This document shows, in pieces, positions 6,148-14,151 of a DNA stretch of 64,000 bases. The notes under the pieces are model-generated. The model worked only from the letters and a program-made list of their open reading frames with translations, was not told the origin of the DNA and searched no databases. Made by a program: the position numbers and the translations under genes. The DNA is from Castellaniella sp036379515. GTDB lineage: Bacteria; Pseudomonadota; Gammaproteobacteria; Burkholderiales; Burkholderiaceae_B. The DNA lies in contig NZ_DASVGN010000032.1 in the NCBI RefSeq assembly GCF_036379515.1, forward strand, positions 1-64,000. The letters run 5' to 3'. Each line of letters starts with the position of its first letter. The stretch's first letter is position 1.

Positions 6148-7937
6148 AGATTACCCACATCACCATCGACAATCTGGTCGGCATCGAAAGCGTGGATGTC
6201 GCCCTGCCCACGTCCGTCGCGGTATTCGCCGGTCAGAACGGCGTCGGCAAGTCCAGCATCAGGGAAGCCGTCCGCGCCGCCCTGCTGGGCATGCCCGAGC
6301 GCGTGGTCAAGAAAAAGGACCTGGCCCAGCTGGTGCACGGCGAAGAAAAGCGCGGCAGCGTCGTGCTAGGGCTGGACGGCGGTCAGGCGTCATTCACGGC
6401 CCCGAACGGCAAACAGGAATTGGTGCACGGGCTGACACAGATCACCTGGGACAAGCAGATGCGAGCCCTGCCGTACTGCCTGGACCCGGCGGCATTTGCC
6501 CGGTCCACGTCCGATGAGCGCCGCAACCTGCTGTTTGCGATCACTGGCGCGAGCAGCGAGCCCAAGGACATCATCGCGGCTATGCGGGCTCGGAAGCTCA
6601 CCGACGCTGTCATCAAGGCCATCACGCCCATGATCGACGCTGGGTTTCAGGGCATGGCGAAGCGCGTCGAAGAGTGCCGCCGCGATGCTACGGCCAGTTG
6701 GAAAGCCATCACGGGCGAGACCTACGGGCACGTCAAAGCCGAGGCCTGGGCCGCACCGGTCGGGGTCCCTGTGGATGAAGCGGCCATCACGAAGCTGCAG
6801 GTCCTGGTGGATAACCTGCAGCACCGCATCGCGAACGGCCACACGGAGTTGGGCGCGGCCGAGCAGAAGCTGAAAGCTTGGCTGCAGGCCGAAGAGCAGC
6901 ACGGCGCCGATGAGAAGCTGGCCGCGCGCGCCGCTGATCTGGCGGTCAAGTTGCAGCAGGACCAGGCTGACCTCGCGCGTTGGGATGAACAGGTGCAGCA
7001 GCTGGAACAGCGGGCCGGTACCGGGCCGCGTGTGGGTCTGGTGCATGACCTGGCGCGGGCAGTCGCATGGCTTCTGAACGCATCCGGCGTCAGTGTGCCG
7101 GACGAGCACGTCGGTGCGTTGGAGGTCTATGAGGCTGAGTACGGTGAACTAGACGCTCAAGCTGATCCCGAGGCTGCCACGCAACTGCCCGAGGCCCGCA
7201 AGGCCCGCGATCTCATGCAGCGCGCCGTGGCGAACGACCAGCGCGACATCGAAGCCGCCAAGGCCGCCAGTGCCCGGCTGCAGCAACCCGTGGAGCGTGG
7301 CAGCCAGACCGATGTAGACCGCATCCGAGATTTCCTGCGTGCAGCCGAAACCGAGCTGGCGCAGGCCACCGCCAGCCTCAATAGCCGGCTGGCCGAACAG
7401 CAGGCCGCCGCCCGAGCGACGGAGCGCACCGAGAAAGCCGCCGCCGCGCATCGCGAGGTGCAGGACTGGCAGGCAGCGGTGGATGCACTCTCACCCGGCG
7501 GCATCCCTGCCGATGTCCTGGGCAAGTGCCTCGGGCCCCTGAATCTCGCGCTGGCCGGCATCTGCCGCATGCTCAATTTCCCTCGCGTGGAGATCATCGG
7601 TAACGACATTTCGATCCACGCCTACGGGCGGCCCTACGCGCTGCTGTCGGGGTCGGAGCACTGGCGCGTGGATGCGCAGATCGCGCTGGCCCTGGCCGAG
7701 CTCTCGGGCCTGCGGTTGGTGGCGTTGGATCAGTTCGACATCCTGGATCTACAGGGGCGGGCGGACTGCATCACGGGTCTGGACCGGCTGGCCGAAGCCG
7801 GGAAGATCGAAACGGCGCTGGTGTTTGGGACGTTCAAGAAATTGCCAAATTTCGCAAGTTTTCCGTGCGTCGTCGGGCACTGGGTTGAGGGCGGGCGCAT
7901 CACAGAAACGACCGCTGTCGCGGAGATGGCGGCATGA
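6144..7937 (+). CDS. SMC/Rad50-like AAA ATPase of the phage recombination module
   Basis: The 597-residue protein has the head-coil-head plan of SbcC/Rad50/RecF-type ATPases. Walker A AGQNGVGKSS is at about 29-38. Long Ala/Gln/Glu-rich, probably coiled-coil, segments lie at about 210-290 and 380-450. A C-terminal head carries an ABC-type signature (LLSGSEHWR, about 500) and Walker B (LRLVALDQFD, about 524-533). No Zn-hook CxxC is visible in the middle. It probably acts with the RecE-like nuclease and RecT on DNA ends. The Walker B Asp is followed by Gln where many family members have Glu, which may lower hydrolysis. Confidence 0.85.
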   Translation: MKITHITIDNLVGIESVDVALPTSVAVFAGQNGVGKSSIREAVRAALLGMPERVVKKKDLAQLVHGEEKRGSVVLGLDGGQASFTAPNGKQELVHGLTQITWDKQMRALPYCLDPAAFARSTSDERRNLLFAITGASSEPKDIIAAMRARKLTDAVIKAITPMIDAGFQGMAKRVEECRRDATASWKAITGETYGHVKAEAWAAPVGVPVDEAAITKLQVLVDNLQHRIANGHTELGAAEQKLKAWLQAEEQHGADEKLAARAADLAVKLQQDQADLARWDEQVQQLEQRAGTGPRVGLVHDLARAVAWLLNASGVSVPDEHVGALEVYEAEYGELDAQADPEAATQLPEARKARDLMQRAVANDQRDIEAAKAASARLQQPVERGSQTDVDRIRDFLRAAETELAQATASLNSRLAEQQAAARATERTEKAAAAHREVQDWQAAVDALSPGGIPADVLGKCLGPLNLALAGICRMLNFPRVEIIGNDISIHAYGRPYALLSGSEHWRVDAQIALALAELSGLRLVALDQFDILDLQGRADCITGLDRLAEAGKIETALVFGTFKKLPNFASFPCVVGHWVEGGRITETTAVAEMAA

Positions 7938-8113
7938 CGAAGGATCAGGTCATCGAGCGGCTGCGTGATATCGCGCAAAACAAAGGCGACCCGGAAATGG
8001 CGCATGGCGATGCTGACGATGCGGTGATGCAGTTCTTGCGCGAAATCGGCCACGGTGAAGTTGCAGACGAATTTGAGCGAGCCAGAGAAACAGTTCCGTT
8101 CTGGTACGCATAG
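7934..8113 (+). CDS. Small phage protein, 59 aa
   Basis: A short frame starts at ATG 7934, overlapping the ATPase stop (ATGA), and ends at TAG 8111-8113. It encodes a charged helical protein starting MTKDQVIERLRDIAQNKGDP and ending VPFWYA. Coupled start, normal codon use and the gap it fills in an otherwise gapless operon support a real gene. Function unknown. Confidence 0.6.
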   Translation: MTKDQVIERLRDIAQNKGDPEMAHGDADDAVMQFLREIGHGEVADEFERARETVPFWYA

Positions 8114-8131
8114 ACCATTTGAGGAAGTGAC

Positions 8132-8398
8132 ATGGACATCAAACAGGCAATCGAGCGCGTTCGTGCAATCGACGAAAGGCTCGACAGTATCAAGAGTTTC
8201 GTCAATGACGGCTGCCATGACGGCGGGTCCGTCGAAATCACCTACGGGTCGCGCCGCATCAAAGTCACGGCGCTGTTCACCGCCACCGAGAAGCGGGAAC
8301 TGATCGAGGCCGAGGCTATGCGCCTGCAGGCCGAGCGCACCAAGTTGGCTGGCGTCATCGACATGGCCAACGCGGCGCTGAAGGGGATCGGAGCATGA
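8132..8398 (+). CDS. Small phage protein, probable helical hairpin
   Basis: This 88-residue protein has two predicted helices around a short beta-like segment (VEITYGSRRIKVTALF). The second helix is long and charged (RELIEAEAMRLQAERTKLA). GAGGAAGTGAC precedes ATG 8132. It ends in an ATGA overlap with the next gene. No family recognised. Confidence 0.6.
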   Translation: MDIKQAIERVRAIDERLDSIKSFVNDGCHDGGSVEITYGSRRIKVTALFTATEKRELIEAEAMRLQAERTKLAGVIDMANAALKGIGA

Positions 8399-8613
8399 CC
8401 ACCTTCATCGACATCCGCGAACTGGACTACGACACTGTGCGCGACATCGTTGAGCAGTCCGGAGCGTCCTGGCCTGCCGACGATTCGCGCGAGTCCCGGC
8501 TGTTCCGGTTTCAGGTCCGGCGGATTGCCACCGAGGCATTCCGGCGTGGGGCGCAGGCACGGCAGGATATTGATGCTGCGGCAGCGAAGATGTTTGCAGC
8601 GGAGCGGTCATGA
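8395..8613 (+). CDS. Small phage protein, unknown
   Basis: A 72-residue protein (MTTFIDIRELDYDTVRDIVE...) is coupled at both ends by ATGA overlaps (8395-8398 and 8610-8613). It is acidic at the N-terminus and Ala/Arg-rich and helical at the C-terminus. No recognisable motif. Confidence 0.55.
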   Translation: MTTFIDIRELDYDTVRDIVEQSGASWPADDSRESRLFRFQVRRIATEAFRRGAQARQDIDAAAAKMFAAERS

Positions 8614-8939
8614 GCACACAGCACACGCCGGGGCCCTGGCTCGCCAGAGCGATCGGGACATTCAACGAGCCCGGATACGCGGTGTTCTGGGAAGACCGCA
8701 GCAAGTCCGGTGTACACACCCGTCGCCTAGACTACAAGGGCTGCTTCACCGAGGCGGACGCCCACCTGATCGCCGCTGCGCCTGATCTGTACGAGGCGCT
8801 GAAGCTGGCCCTGAAAGCGCTGAACGCAATCGGCCAAGAAATGACCGTAGGGGAGCGCTACACGAATGCTGGTCAGTACCTGATCGATGCGCTGCCCCCC
8901 TGCACTACTGCTCTGGCCAAGGCTGAGGGGAAATCATGA
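8610..8939 (+). CDS. Phage protein of the HTPGPW family
   Basis: The 109-residue protein starts MSTQHTPGPW and contains TEADAHLIAAAPDLYEAL. Both motifs are shared by a very common but uncharacterised family of small proteins in the early regions of Proteobacterial phages. It overlaps its neighbours by ATGA at both ends. Function is not known. Confidence 0.75.
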   Translation: MSTQHTPGPWLARAIGTFNEPGYAVFWEDRSKSGVHTRRLDYKGCFTEADAHLIAAAPDLYEALKLALKALNAIGQEMTVGERYTNAGQYLIDALPPCTTALAKAEGKS

Positions 8940-9292
8940 CATCCATACACACGCCAAAGCGCGTATTTGACGTTGATCTGTTTGAGTCTGCCGCCAAGGC
9001 AGCCGGAATCACGCTCGAATGGTGGGACGACGGTGAATCGCTAAACCCTGGCTACATCGTGAACCGCGAGGGTGACTGGGTGTCATGGGACCCACTCACA
9101 AACGATGGCGATGCGCTGCGGCTGGCGGTGAAGCTGGAAATCAACATCCTGCCGACCATGGAAGAAGCAAGCGCCCGCAACCCGAGCCATACAGGTTGGA
9201 TCAACGAGGATGCGGCTCGCGATCCTTACGCAGCCACCCGCCTTGCCATCACTCGCGCAGCCGCTGAAATTGGCAGGAGGATGGAATCATGA
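8936..9292 (+). CDS. NinX/DUF2591-like phage protein
   Basis: This 118-residue protein combines WNPLTNDGDAL-type text (SWDPLTNDGDALRLAVKL) with a C-terminal (Y)AATRLAITRAAAEIGR helix. The pattern resembles the DUF2591/NinX group of phage proteins. Function is unknown. ATGA overlaps link it to the genes on both sides. Confidence 0.55.
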   Translation: MTSIHTPKRVFDVDLFESAAKAAGITLEWWDDGESLNPGYIVNREGDWVSWDPLTNDGDALRLAVKLEINILPTMEEASARNPSHTGWINEDAARDPYAATRLAITRAAAEIGRRMES

Positions 9293-9504
9293 GCAACCCA
9301 TACAGCCGCATTAGGCGGGCACAACGGCGCAGAGAGACATCCCAGCCCGATGACACCAGTCACGCGATCCTGCCGCCGGGCCCGTGCGAGACCTGCGGCG
9401 GTACCGGGTGGATCGGTGGCCCCAGCTACTACCAACCCGACGAGGGTGGCGAGCCATGTCCGGATTGCGATGGGTCGGGCGTGGCCAAGATGCAGGAGGG
9501 ATGA
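9289..9504 (+). CDS. Small double CxxC zinc-knuckle protein
   Basis: A 71-residue basic protein carries two DnaJ-like zinc motifs, CETCGGTG and CPDCDGSG. The four cysteines are expected to bind one zinc ion. Such mini zinc-finger proteins are frequent in phage early operons and may bind nucleic acid or host protein. This role is inferred. The start ATG 9289 overlaps the preceding stop. Confidence 0.65.
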   Translation: MSNPYSRIRRAQRRRETSQPDDTSHAILPPGPCETCGGTGWIGGPSYYQPDEGGEPCPDCDGSGVAKMQEG

Positions 9505-9590
9505 TGACCAAAACCGAAATCGCCCTGGTCGTTGCCATCGGCGTCGCTTGTTTTATCGCTGGCGCCTTGACCGCTGTCATAGCTCTGTGA
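9501..9590 (+). CDS. 29-residue single-span membrane peptide
   Basis: Two tandem ATGs (9501 and 9504) follow a strong AGGAGG (9494-9499) and open a peptide consisting almost wholly of one hydrophobic helix (IALVVAIGVACFIAGALTAV). It overlaps the end of the zinc-knuckle gene. The ribosome-binding site and membrane-helix composition suggest it is translated, but so short an ORF could be fortuitous. Confidence 0.5.
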   Translation: MMTKTEIALVVAIGVACFIAGALTAVIAL

Positions 9591-9610
9591 GCCTGCCTGG
9601 AGCCTATCAA

Positions 9611-10042
9611 ATGATCGACACACAGAAGCTGCGCAACAGATCTCAATGGATTGCTCTACGCGCCGAAGAAGACTTTGCGCTGCACTACAAGATAGCCGAC
9701 GCCCTGGACGCCCAGGCAGCGGAGATAGCGCGGCTGAAGGATTTGCAAGAGATCATCTCACTGTCCGGGGCCGCAGCTCTTGAACGTGCTGGAGTTGAGA
9801 CTGTGGACGATCCTGGCGAAGCTATCGATGCGCTCGTGGCCGACAAAGACCGAGAGATAGCGCGGCTGCGTGAAGCATCAGCCAGGGCGCTGCACTCTGA
9901 TGCCGTGGCAGACGCCGCAATGGAAGACAACCGGCGCTTGCGCGAAATCGTGGAAATGATGGCAGCCGGGAACGCTGAATACGACGTGCTGCAGGCTGCG
10001 GCACAAGCTGCGCTCGCACAGGAACAGGGAGAGGAAAAATGA
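9611..10042 (+). CDS. Coiled-coil phage protein, unknown
   Basis: The 143-residue protein is almost entirely helical, with repeated AAEIARLK / DREIARLRE segments that predict coiled coil. ATG 9611 follows the stop of the membrane peptide by 20 nt and is preferred over upstream in-frame starts that lie in other genes. It overlaps the following membrane gene by ATGA. No known function. Confidence 0.6.
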   Translation: MIDTQKLRNRSQWIALRAEEDFALHYKIADALDAQAAEIARLKDLQEIISLSGAAALERAGVETVDDPGEAIDALVADKDREIARLREASARALHSDAVADAAMEDNRRLREIVEMMAAGNAEYDVLQAAAQAALAQEQGEEK

Positions 10043-10254
10043 TCTGGATCGTAATTTACTTGCTAGTCGGCATAGTCGTTCTGGTCGCGCTGACCTTGCG
10101 CAATCTGCCGCATGACGTGTGCGTAAGTGACTTGGTCGCTGTGCCATTCGTGATTGCCGGGTGGCCTCTTGTACTTGTAAGAGTAGCTGCGAGCTGCCAC
10201 ATCATGGAGCGCCGTCTATTCACTATTGGGAGCGATCATGACGACGGAGACTGA
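10039..10254 (+). CDS. Small phage membrane protein
   Basis: This 71-residue protein has an N-terminal hydrophobic helix (IYLLVGIVVLVALTL) and a second hydrophobic stretch (LVAVPFVIAGWPLVLVRVAA), then an acidic tail. The tail overlaps the next gene by 17 nt. Two membrane spans are likely. Function unknown. Confidence 0.55.
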   Translation: MIWIVIYLLVGIVVLVALTLRNLPHDVCVSDLVAVPFVIAGWPLVLVRVAASCHIMERRLFTIGSDHDDGD

Positions 10255-11158
10255 AATCAAGCTTCCAGAACCCGTAGGCTATCTGGACGAAAACGGCGGC
10301 TATTGGCAAACGACGACAAGCCCAGAAGAACTGACAGCGCTCTTCACAGAGGATCAAGTAATGGCCCACGCACGCGCTGCAGTCAAAGCCGACCGGCAGG
10401 ACCATGTCGAGAATGATCTCGCAATGGTGCCAAGCGACGATGATCTACTAGGATGCGCTGGCGTGACGCGCAACGGCGGCCTGCCATCTATCATCGGCAC
10501 CGCTGACATCCGGCGGTTTGCTGATTGCGTCCGGAAGCATTTTGGCAGCCGTCCTGGCGCAAGCGCGGAGGCGTCGGTGATCCTCGGTGCGTTGTTCGAT
10601 CTGGTCAATGTGCTTCGCAAACGTCATTACGGGCGCATGCCGGATGAAGTTCGAGAGGCATATGAACGCGCCTGGGCGATTGTGTTTTCGTCGCCTGCCA
10701 AACTGCCAAGCGCCCCTGTAGCGCAGGAGCCGGTGCAGCTGGCGTGGCGCGTCGTGGATCGTGAGACAGGGATACCGCACACGGACTGGATCGACGGAGA
10801 TGGTGGCGACCAGAGCGCCGAACCTGTGTTTTCGGGCGGTCTTATACAACGTGCCTACGCCGCTCCCGTTGCCGCCCAGGCGCAGAAGTGGCCCGACAAC
10901 TGGCCCGACCAGCTCAAAGGCGAGTATCAACAGAGCCTAAAAGATAGGCGCAAGACCGCGCAACTCTGCGCCCAGGATCGGGAGGATATGGAACACATGC
11001 TGGCTCTGAAAGAGGCTGGGTGCAATGCCGCATCAGACAGTTACTTCGGTGTCCGACCAAGTTTGCCTGAAACGATAGAGACGCGAATGCTGTTCGAGGA
11101 CGGCTTCGATCGTGGGTATGACGCTGCCCGTGCAGCGAAGGAGCCCGACCGTGGCTGA
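10238..11158 (+). CDS. Large mosaic phage protein, unknown
   Basis: The 306-residue protein is soluble. Its N-terminal block (PEPVGYLDENGGYW ... LFTEDQVMAHARAAV) is of a kind often found at the start of uncharacterised phage proteins. A central helical region and a C-terminal block containing WPDNWPDQLKGEYQQS follow. The blocks look like exchangeable modules. ATG 10238, with GGGAGCG just upstream, is preferred over ATG 10226. It overlaps the next gene's GTG start by 8 nt. No catalytic motif seen. Confidence 0.6.
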   Translation: MTTETEIKLPEPVGYLDENGGYWQTTTSPEELTALFTEDQVMAHARAAVKADRQDHVENDLAMVPSDDDLLGCAGVTRNGGLPSIIGTADIRRFADCVRKHFGSRPGASAEASVILGALFDLVNVLRKRHYGRMPDEVREAYERAWAIVFSSPAKLPSAPVAQEPVQLAWRVVDRETGIPHTDWIDGDGGDQSAEPVFSGGLIQRAYAAPVAAQAQKWPDNWPDQLKGEYQQSLKDRRKTAQLCAQDREDMEHMLALKEAGCNAASDSYFGVRPSLPETIETRMLFEDGFDRGYDAARAAKEPDRG

Positions 11159-11480
11159 CGAAAAAGCTATCACGCTCAAAGACGCCGCCCAGCGTTTGGG
11201 GCTGTCGTACCAGACTGTCTTTGCCCGACGCCACGAGATCGGCTTCCGGCTTCCGGGCTGCCGCAAATGGTGCGTCTGGCCCTCGACCCTTGAAAAAATC
11301 AGCAGACCGCATTACAAGGTTGTACGGCTGGCGCTGCGATCAACAGGAGATTCAACATGTCGATCAAACAGCGCGGCGCTACCTGGTGGCTCGATATCGC
11401 AGCACCAGGCGGCCAAAGAATTAGGCGCTCTACTGGCACGAGCAACAGGCGCGAAGCCCAGGAGTACCACGACCGGCTGA
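11151..11480 (+). CDS. Putative excisionase / MerR-like HTH protein
   Basis: From GTG 11151 the frame encodes 109 residues beginning (M)ADEKAITLKDAAQRLGLSYQ. A winged-helix HTH of the MerR/Xis type (TLKDAAQRLGLSYQTVFARR) occupies the first 30 residues. It lies immediately before and overlapping the integrase, the normal place for xis. Only about 70 residues precede the integrase start. The remaining 40 are read from int in another frame and may not be conserved. The alternative ATG at 11112 lies inside the previous gene and is less likely. Confidence 0.6.
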   Translation: MADEKAITLKDAAQRLGLSYQTVFARRHEIGFRLPGCRKWCVWPSTLEKISRPHYKVVRLALRSTGDSTCRSNSAALPGGSISQHQAAKELGALLARATGAKPRSTTTG

Positions 11481-12415
11481 AGGCCGATCTGTGGCGTCAG
11501 GACAAGCTGGGCGATGCCCCGGAGCGCACATTCGAGGAAGCGGCATTGCGGATGCTGCAGGTGTATGAGGGCCGCAAGAGTTACGCCACCAAAGTGCGAC
11601 ATGTTGCATTCTGGCAGGCGCAGTTCGCAGGGCGCACCCTTTGTTCTTTGACAACCGACGAGATACTGGACGCGCTGCCCACCCATGCCGAGCGCAAGCA
11701 CCAGAAGCGCAGACCGGTGACAGCAGCCACGCGCAACCGGTACCTGTCCACCATTGGCCGCATGCTGTCCTTGGCGGCTGAATGGGGCTGGCTGGCTGGC
11801 GGCCCTAAGTTGCGCCGGGCGCCCGAGCCAAAGGTCAGAGTCCGCTGGGCCACGCATGAGCAGGCTCGGGCCTTGCTGGCCGCGTTCTCTCGTGCCTGGA
11901 TTCAGGACGCCGCGGAGTTCGCCTTGCTTACTGGCATGCGGGCCGGGGAAATCCTCAAGCTCAGGTGGGCCGACGTGGACCTACCCCGGTCAGGGGCCTG
12001 GGTGACAGCGGACCATGCGAAGTCTGGTCGGGCCAGAGCGGTGCCGCTGAACGCTGAGGCGGTCGCCGTGATCCGGCGGCGCATCGGTACGCACATAGAG
12101 CGGGTATTCACGCGCAACGGCAAGCCCCAGAAGCAGGTTGACCCCAAAATGTTCGCCCGGGCGTGCGACAGGGTGGGGCTGGCCGACTTCCATTTTCACG
12201 ACCTGCGCCACACGTGGGCCAGCTGGCATGTCCAGGCGGGCACCCCGCTTTTCGTGCTGAAGGAATTGGGCGGCTGGGAGACGCTGGAAATGGTGAAGAA
12301 GTACGCGCACATGGACGGCGCAACGCTGGCCCATTGGGCAAACCACGTCACATTTACGGCACAGTCAGGCGCACAAACAAAAACCGCCACGGACAAGGTG
12401 GCGGTAAATGCTTGA
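11357..12415 (+). CDS. int: Phage tyrosine integrase
   Basis: The 352-residue protein has an N-terminal arm/core-binding region (about 1-150) and a C-terminal tyrosine-recombinase domain. The Arg is in LLTGMRAGEILKLRW, the H-x-x-R box in HDLRHTWASWH, and the Tyr in KYAHMDGATLAHWA. It catalyses integration and excision between phage and host attachment sites. AGGAGA lies 5 nt before ATG 11357. The gene ends 16 bp from the 3' end of tRNA-Asn, strongly suggesting that the tRNA is the attachment site. The last 40 bp of the gene also form a terminator on the other strand. Confidence 0.95.
   Translation: MSIKQRGATWWLDIAAPGGQRIRRSTGTSNRREAQEYHDRLKADLWRQDKLGDAPERTFEEAALRMLQVYEGRKSYATKVRHVAFWQAQFAGRTLCSLTTDEILDALPTHAERKHQKRRPVTAATRNRYLSTIGRMLSLAAEWGWLAGGPKLRRAPEPKVRVRWATHEQARALLAAFSRAWIQDAAEFALLTGMRAGEILKLRWADVDLPRSGAWVTADHAKSGRARAVPLNAEAVAVIRRRIGTHIERVFTRNGKPQKQVDPKMFARACDRVGLADFHFHDLRHTWASWHVQAGTPLFVLKELGGWETLEMVKKYAHMDGATLAHWANHVTFTAQSGAQTKTATDKVAVNA
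12374..12404 (-). terminator. Rho-independent terminator for tRNA-Asn, inside the int 3' end
   Basis: On the minus strand a 7-bp stem CCGCCAC/GTGGCGG (arms 12398-12404 and 12384-12390, 7-nt loop) is followed by TTTTTGTTTG (12383-12374). It lies 28 bp beyond the tRNA-Asn 3' end, so it would terminate the tRNA transcript while overlapping int codons. Confidence 0.8.
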
Positions 12416-12431
12416 TACTACTGGTGTTTCT

Positions 12432-12507
12432 TGGCTCCCCGACCAGGGCTCGAACCTGGGACCTGCGGATTAACAGTCCGTCGCTCTACCGACTGAGCTA
12501 TCGGGGA
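12432..12507 (-). tRNA. tRNA-Asn (GTT)
   Basis: The minus strand reads TCCCCGATAGCTCAGTCGGT at the 5' end. It has a 7-bp acceptor stem closed by TCGGGGA, anticodon GTT in the loop CTGTTAA, the T-loop GGTTCGAGCC, and an encoded CCA at 12432-12434. Length is 76 nt. Its 3' end faces the prophage integrase, so it is the probable attR-side attachment site. The full-length tRNA is intact, meaning the phage end restored or kept it. Confidence 0.97.
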
Positions 12508-12555
12508 ATTGCGAAGAAGCGAAACTATAGCACAATTTATCCTGCGACGTTATGC

Positions 12556-14151
12556 CTAGTGCGCGGCACTGGCGTGCCCTCCGGAGCCCGTTTTGGGGCG
12601 CGCCAGCCAGATCAGGCTGATGAGCACAAGGAACAGAATGGCCGAGGCGTAGAAGAAGTCGGTAGCCGACATCGTATAGGCCTGCTGATTGATGATCCCG
12701 TCCAGCAGCTTGGCGCCTTGTTGGTGAGTCAGCCCCAGATGCGTGAGGCCCCCCATGATGTGATCGAAGGCAGGCTCGCCGGGACGGGCCACTTCGGTGA
12801 GCTGGCTGTGGTGCAGGGTGGCGCGGTTGTCCCAGAGGGTGGTAGTGATGGAGGTACCGAACGCCCCGCAGACCAGTCGCACGAAGTTGGTGAGACCCGC
12901 TGCAGCCGGAATCCGGTCGTGACGCAGTCCTGAGAGCGAAATGGCCGTCAGCGGGATGAAGAACGTGGCCATGGCGATGCCCTGAATGAAGGTAGGCAGC
13001 ATCACGGCAAAGAGATCGACTTGCGTGTTGTAGAGTGCGCGCATGTAGCTGATGAGCGCAAAGACCAGGAACGCCACGGTTGCGATGATCCGGGGGTCCA
13101 GGCGCGTCATGAGCTTGCCCACGACGGGCGAGAGGATGATCGCCAGTACCCCTACCGGAGCCAGCGCGATGCCGGCCCAGGTGGCTGTGTATCCCATGGT
13201 GTTTTGCAACCACAAGGGCAACAGTACGACGGTGCCGAAGAACACGCCGTAGGCGATGGAAAGAGCCACCGTGCCTGCCGAGAAATTACGCTCGGCGAAG
13301 AGGGTCAGGTCCACGACGGGGTGGCTGGCTGTCAGTTCCCAGATGATGAAATACACGAAAGCAATGACGGCCACGATGGCCAGCACGGCGATGAAGGGAC
13401 TGCCGAACCAGTCCAGGTCCTTGCCTTTATCCAGCATCACTTGCAGGGAGCCCACCCATACGACGAGCAGGAACAGGCCCATGCGGTCGATGGGGAGCTT
13501 GACGCGACGGCTGTCGCGAGTCTTGTAGATTTGCCACGAGGCCCAACCGGCCAGGATGCCCACCGGGATGTTGATGTAGAAAATCCACGACCAGGCATAG
13601 TTGTCGGAGATCCAGCCCCCTAGAACGGGGCCTGCGATGGGCCCTACCAGAATGGTCATGGACCAAAGCGCAAGTGCCATGCCGGCCTTGGCGCGCGGAT
13701 AGCTCGCCAGCATCAGCGCCTGCGAAAGCGGAATCATGGGGCCCGAGACCGCTCCCTGAAGGACGCGAAAGAACACCAGCGACTCCAGCGACCAAGACAG
13801 GCCGCATAGCCACGAGGTTGCCACGAACAGCAGCACCGCGAGCACGAAGAGGCGCACTTGGCCAAAGCGTTGCGTCAGCCATCCCGTCAGAGGGACTGTA
13901 ATGGCGTTGGCGACCGCGAAGGAGGTGATGACCCAGGTGCCTTGCGTGGCGCTGACGCCGAGGTCGCCGGCGATGGTCGGTATCGAGACGTTGGCGATAG
14001 AAGAATCGAGCACGTTCATGAACACCGCTGCCGACAGGGCAATCGTGCCGAAGGTCCGTACCCGGCCTTCCAACGGGGACAGAGCCTCTGCTGCCGACGC
14101 GCCGGCGTGGCTATTCTCAGAGGCCTGCGCAGAGGCAGACGCTTGACTCAT
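12556..14151 (-). CDS. emrB: EmrB-type MFS multidrug exporter (DHA2, 14 spans)
   Basis: The 531-residue protein has the fourteen hydrophobic helices of DHA2 drug:proton antiporters, a family D1 motif (NVLDSSIANVSIPTIAGDLG) in span 1 and the antiporter motif GPIAGPVLGGWISD in span 5. It should pump hydrophobic toxic compounds across the inner membrane into the EmrA/outer-membrane channel. ATG 14151 overlaps the emrA stop by ATGA, indicating one operon (outer membrane factor, emrA, emrB). The C-terminus (ARPKTGSGGHASAAH) is non-conserved. Substrates cannot be inferred. Confidence 0.93.
   Translation of the reverse strand: MSQASASAQASENSHAGASAAEALSPLEGRVRTFGTIALSAAVFMNVLDSSIANVSIPTIAGDLGVSATQGTWVITSFAVANAITVPLTGWLTQRFGQVRLFVLAVLLFVATSWLCGLSWSLESLVFFRVLQGAVSGPMIPLSQALMLASYPRAKAGMALALWSMTILVGPIAGPVLGGWISDNYAWSWIFYINIPVGILAGWASWQIYKTRDSRRVKLPIDRMGLFLLVVWVGSLQVMLDKGKDLDWFGSPFIAVLAIVAVIAFVYFIIWELTASHPVVDLTLFAERNFSAGTVALSIAYGVFFGTVVLLPLWLQNTMGYTATWAGIALAPVGVLAIILSPVVGKLMTRLDPRIIATVAFLVFALISYMRALYNTQVDLFAVMLPTFIQGIAMATFFIPLTAISLSGLRHDRIPAAAGLTNFVRLVCGAFGTSITTTLWDNRATLHHSQLTEVARPGEPAFDHIMGGLTHLGLTHQQGAKLLDGIINQQAYTMSATDFFYASAILFLVLISLIWLARPKTGSGGHASAAH

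Noticed and set aside
12163..12933. Plus-strand frame running across the end of int, the tRNA and emrB
   Set aside because: It would translate through a tRNA gene and antisense of emrB; not a real protein.
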